64,000 bases of DNA from Fluviicoccus sp. (GTDB lineage: Bacteria > Pseudomonadota > Gammaproteobacteria > Pseudomonadales > Moraxellaceae): assembly GCF_030646115.1 (NCBI RefSeq), contig NZ_JAUSMX010000015.1, forward strand, positions 186,001-250,000, read 5' to 3'. Positions within the stretch are counted from its first letter, which is position 1, and each line of letters begins with the position of its first letter. The translations under genes and the position numbers were made by a program. The notes beneath the pieces were generated by a model. It was not told the origin of the DNA and did no database searches. It saw only the letters and a list, made by a program, of their open reading frames with translations. Of this stretch, positions 63,382 through 64,000 are shown one piece after another.

Positions 63382-64000
63382 ATGAGTGCTCGTGACGAAC
63401 GCAAGCAGCAAACCCGGCAGACCCTGCTGGACGCCACCCTGAAACTGATGCAGGAAGGGCGTGGCTTTGTCAGCGTCAGCCTGCGCGAAGTAACGCGCGA
63501 GGCCGGTGTGGTGCCGACCGCCTTTTACCGGCATTTCCGGGACATGGACGAGCTGGGGCTGGCGCTGGTGGACGATGTGTCCCTGAGCCTGCGCAAGATG
63601 CTGCGCGAAGAGCGGGTGAAGGCGAAGGGCGCTGGGCATATTGCGCTGCAAAGCTCGGTGATGATGTTCCTGCTGTATGTGCGCCAGGAGTCGCAAAAGT
63701 TTGAGTTCCTGGTGCGTGAGCGCATGGGCGGTTCGCCGAAGGTGCGTGAAGCCGTGCAGCGGGAGATCCGGCATTTTGTGACCGATCTGGCCAATGATTT
63801 CCGCCTGTTTCCGGAGATGCAGAACCTGCCGAGCGATGATCTGGAGATGATTGCGGATCTGGTGATCAATACCGCGATCAACTGGAGCGGGGAGATTCTG
63901 GCGCTGGCGTCGGACCAGGTGCGGTTGCAGTATGAGTTGAGCATGCGGGCGGTGAAGCAGTTGCGGCTGATTTTTGTGGGGGCGAGGCATTGGAAGGTGA
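63382..64000 (+). CDS. desT: TetR-family regulator of unsaturated fatty acid synthesis (DesT type, cut by window end)
   Basis: ATG 63382, open to the window edge (206 codons, no stop reached). The N-terminal HTH has VTREAGVVPTAFYRHFRDMDEL (about 37-58), the recognition-helix pattern of FabR/DesT-type TetR regulators. The remaining C-terminal part senses acyl-CoA in homologues: DesT is released by saturated acyl-CoA and held by unsaturated. The length so far matches the approx. 210 residues of DesT, so few residues are missing. It is divergent from desC-desB with shared operators. Confidence 0.88.
   Translation, partial: MSARDERKQQTRQTLLDATLKLMQEGRGFVSVSLREVTREAGVVPTAFYRHFRDMDELGLALVDDVSLSLRKMLREERVKAKGAGHIALQSSVMMFLLYVRQESQKFEFLVRERMGGSPKVREAVQREIRHFVTDLANDFRLFPEMQNLPSDDLEMIADLVINTAINWSGEILALASDQVRLQYELSMRAVKQLRLIFVGARHWKV

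Overview
The window looks like chromosomal DNA of a Gammaproteobacterium with a high-GC genome. Three stretches of gene order match Pseudomonas: comM/yifB - ubiK - torF - glnK - amtB, hisB-hisH-hisA-hisF followed by an S41 protease and gpmI, and a desaturase/reductase/TetR set laid out like desB-desC-desT. The species is not one I can name. The large exported lipid-type proteins and fatty-acid genes would suit a Nevskiales/Solimonadales-like or pseudomonad-like bacterium, but that is inference.

Layout. 1-2.2 kb: start of an acyl-CoA dehydrogenase (minus), a methyltransferase and a second acyl-CoA dehydrogenase. 2.3-6.5 kb: five tandem paralogous genes for exported START-domain proteins behind one good sigma70 promoter. 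6.5-10.5 kb: hydroxypyruvate-isomerase-like protein, HIT protein, a membrane protein with a two-RCK potassium channel, and a Lon-N-domain protein. 10.7-13.2 kb: large Tat-exported PhoD-type phosphatase. 13.2-18.6 kb: comM, ubiK and the nitrogen operon torF-glnK-amtB with a sigma54-type promoter. 18.6-20.8 kb: QseBC/TctDE-type two-component system. 21-23 kb: OvoA for ovothiol. 23.2-28.3 kb: two unknown membrane-anchored proteins and a 1067-residue beta-propeller lipoprotein. 28.4-34 kb: aldehyde dehydrogenase, an orphan ParA-like ATPase, an NTE-type patatin phospholipase with a cNMP domain, and a COG3146 acetyltransferase. 34.2-37 kb: an alpha-dioxygenase/COX-like haem peroxidase. 37.2-41.2 kb: an AT-richer defence-type pair (McrB-like GTPase/ATPase plus DUF2357 nuclease). 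41.3-43.3 kb: HipBA toxin-antitoxin and tRNA-Phe. 43.4-52.2 kb: small proteins, the his operon, an S41 peptidase and gpmI. 52.4-60.1 kb: an unusual signalling cluster. 60.1-64 kb: a helical protein, then fatty-acid desaturase, its ferredoxin-reductase partner and the divergent TetR regulator (cut by the window end).

The most interesting region is 52.6-60.1 kb. It encodes, mostly with overlapping or nearly overlapping genes, a pseudo-receiver protein, a small Ras-like GTPase, a fusion of a degenerate ABC ATPase with a dual-specificity-type phosphatase, three roadblock/LC7-type or similar small proteins, a fusion of [2Fe-2S] ferredoxin, truncated globin and a CxxC..CxxC zinc-ribbon-like tail, and a soluble NarX-type kinase with its LuxR-type regulator. 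The parts list resembles Streptomyces conservons (kinase + roadblock + winged-helix protein + GTPase, sometimes with a haem protein), but the architecture is different. A candidate FNR/Anr box lies upstream. I read it as a putative oxygen-, NO- or redox-responsive GTPase signalling system. That function is inference.

Three families of extragenic inverted repeats occur between genes (near 13.2/48.3 kb, near 44.5/45.9/61.9 kb, and near 28.4/60.65 kb). No CRISPR array, insertion sequence, integrase or rRNA was recognised.
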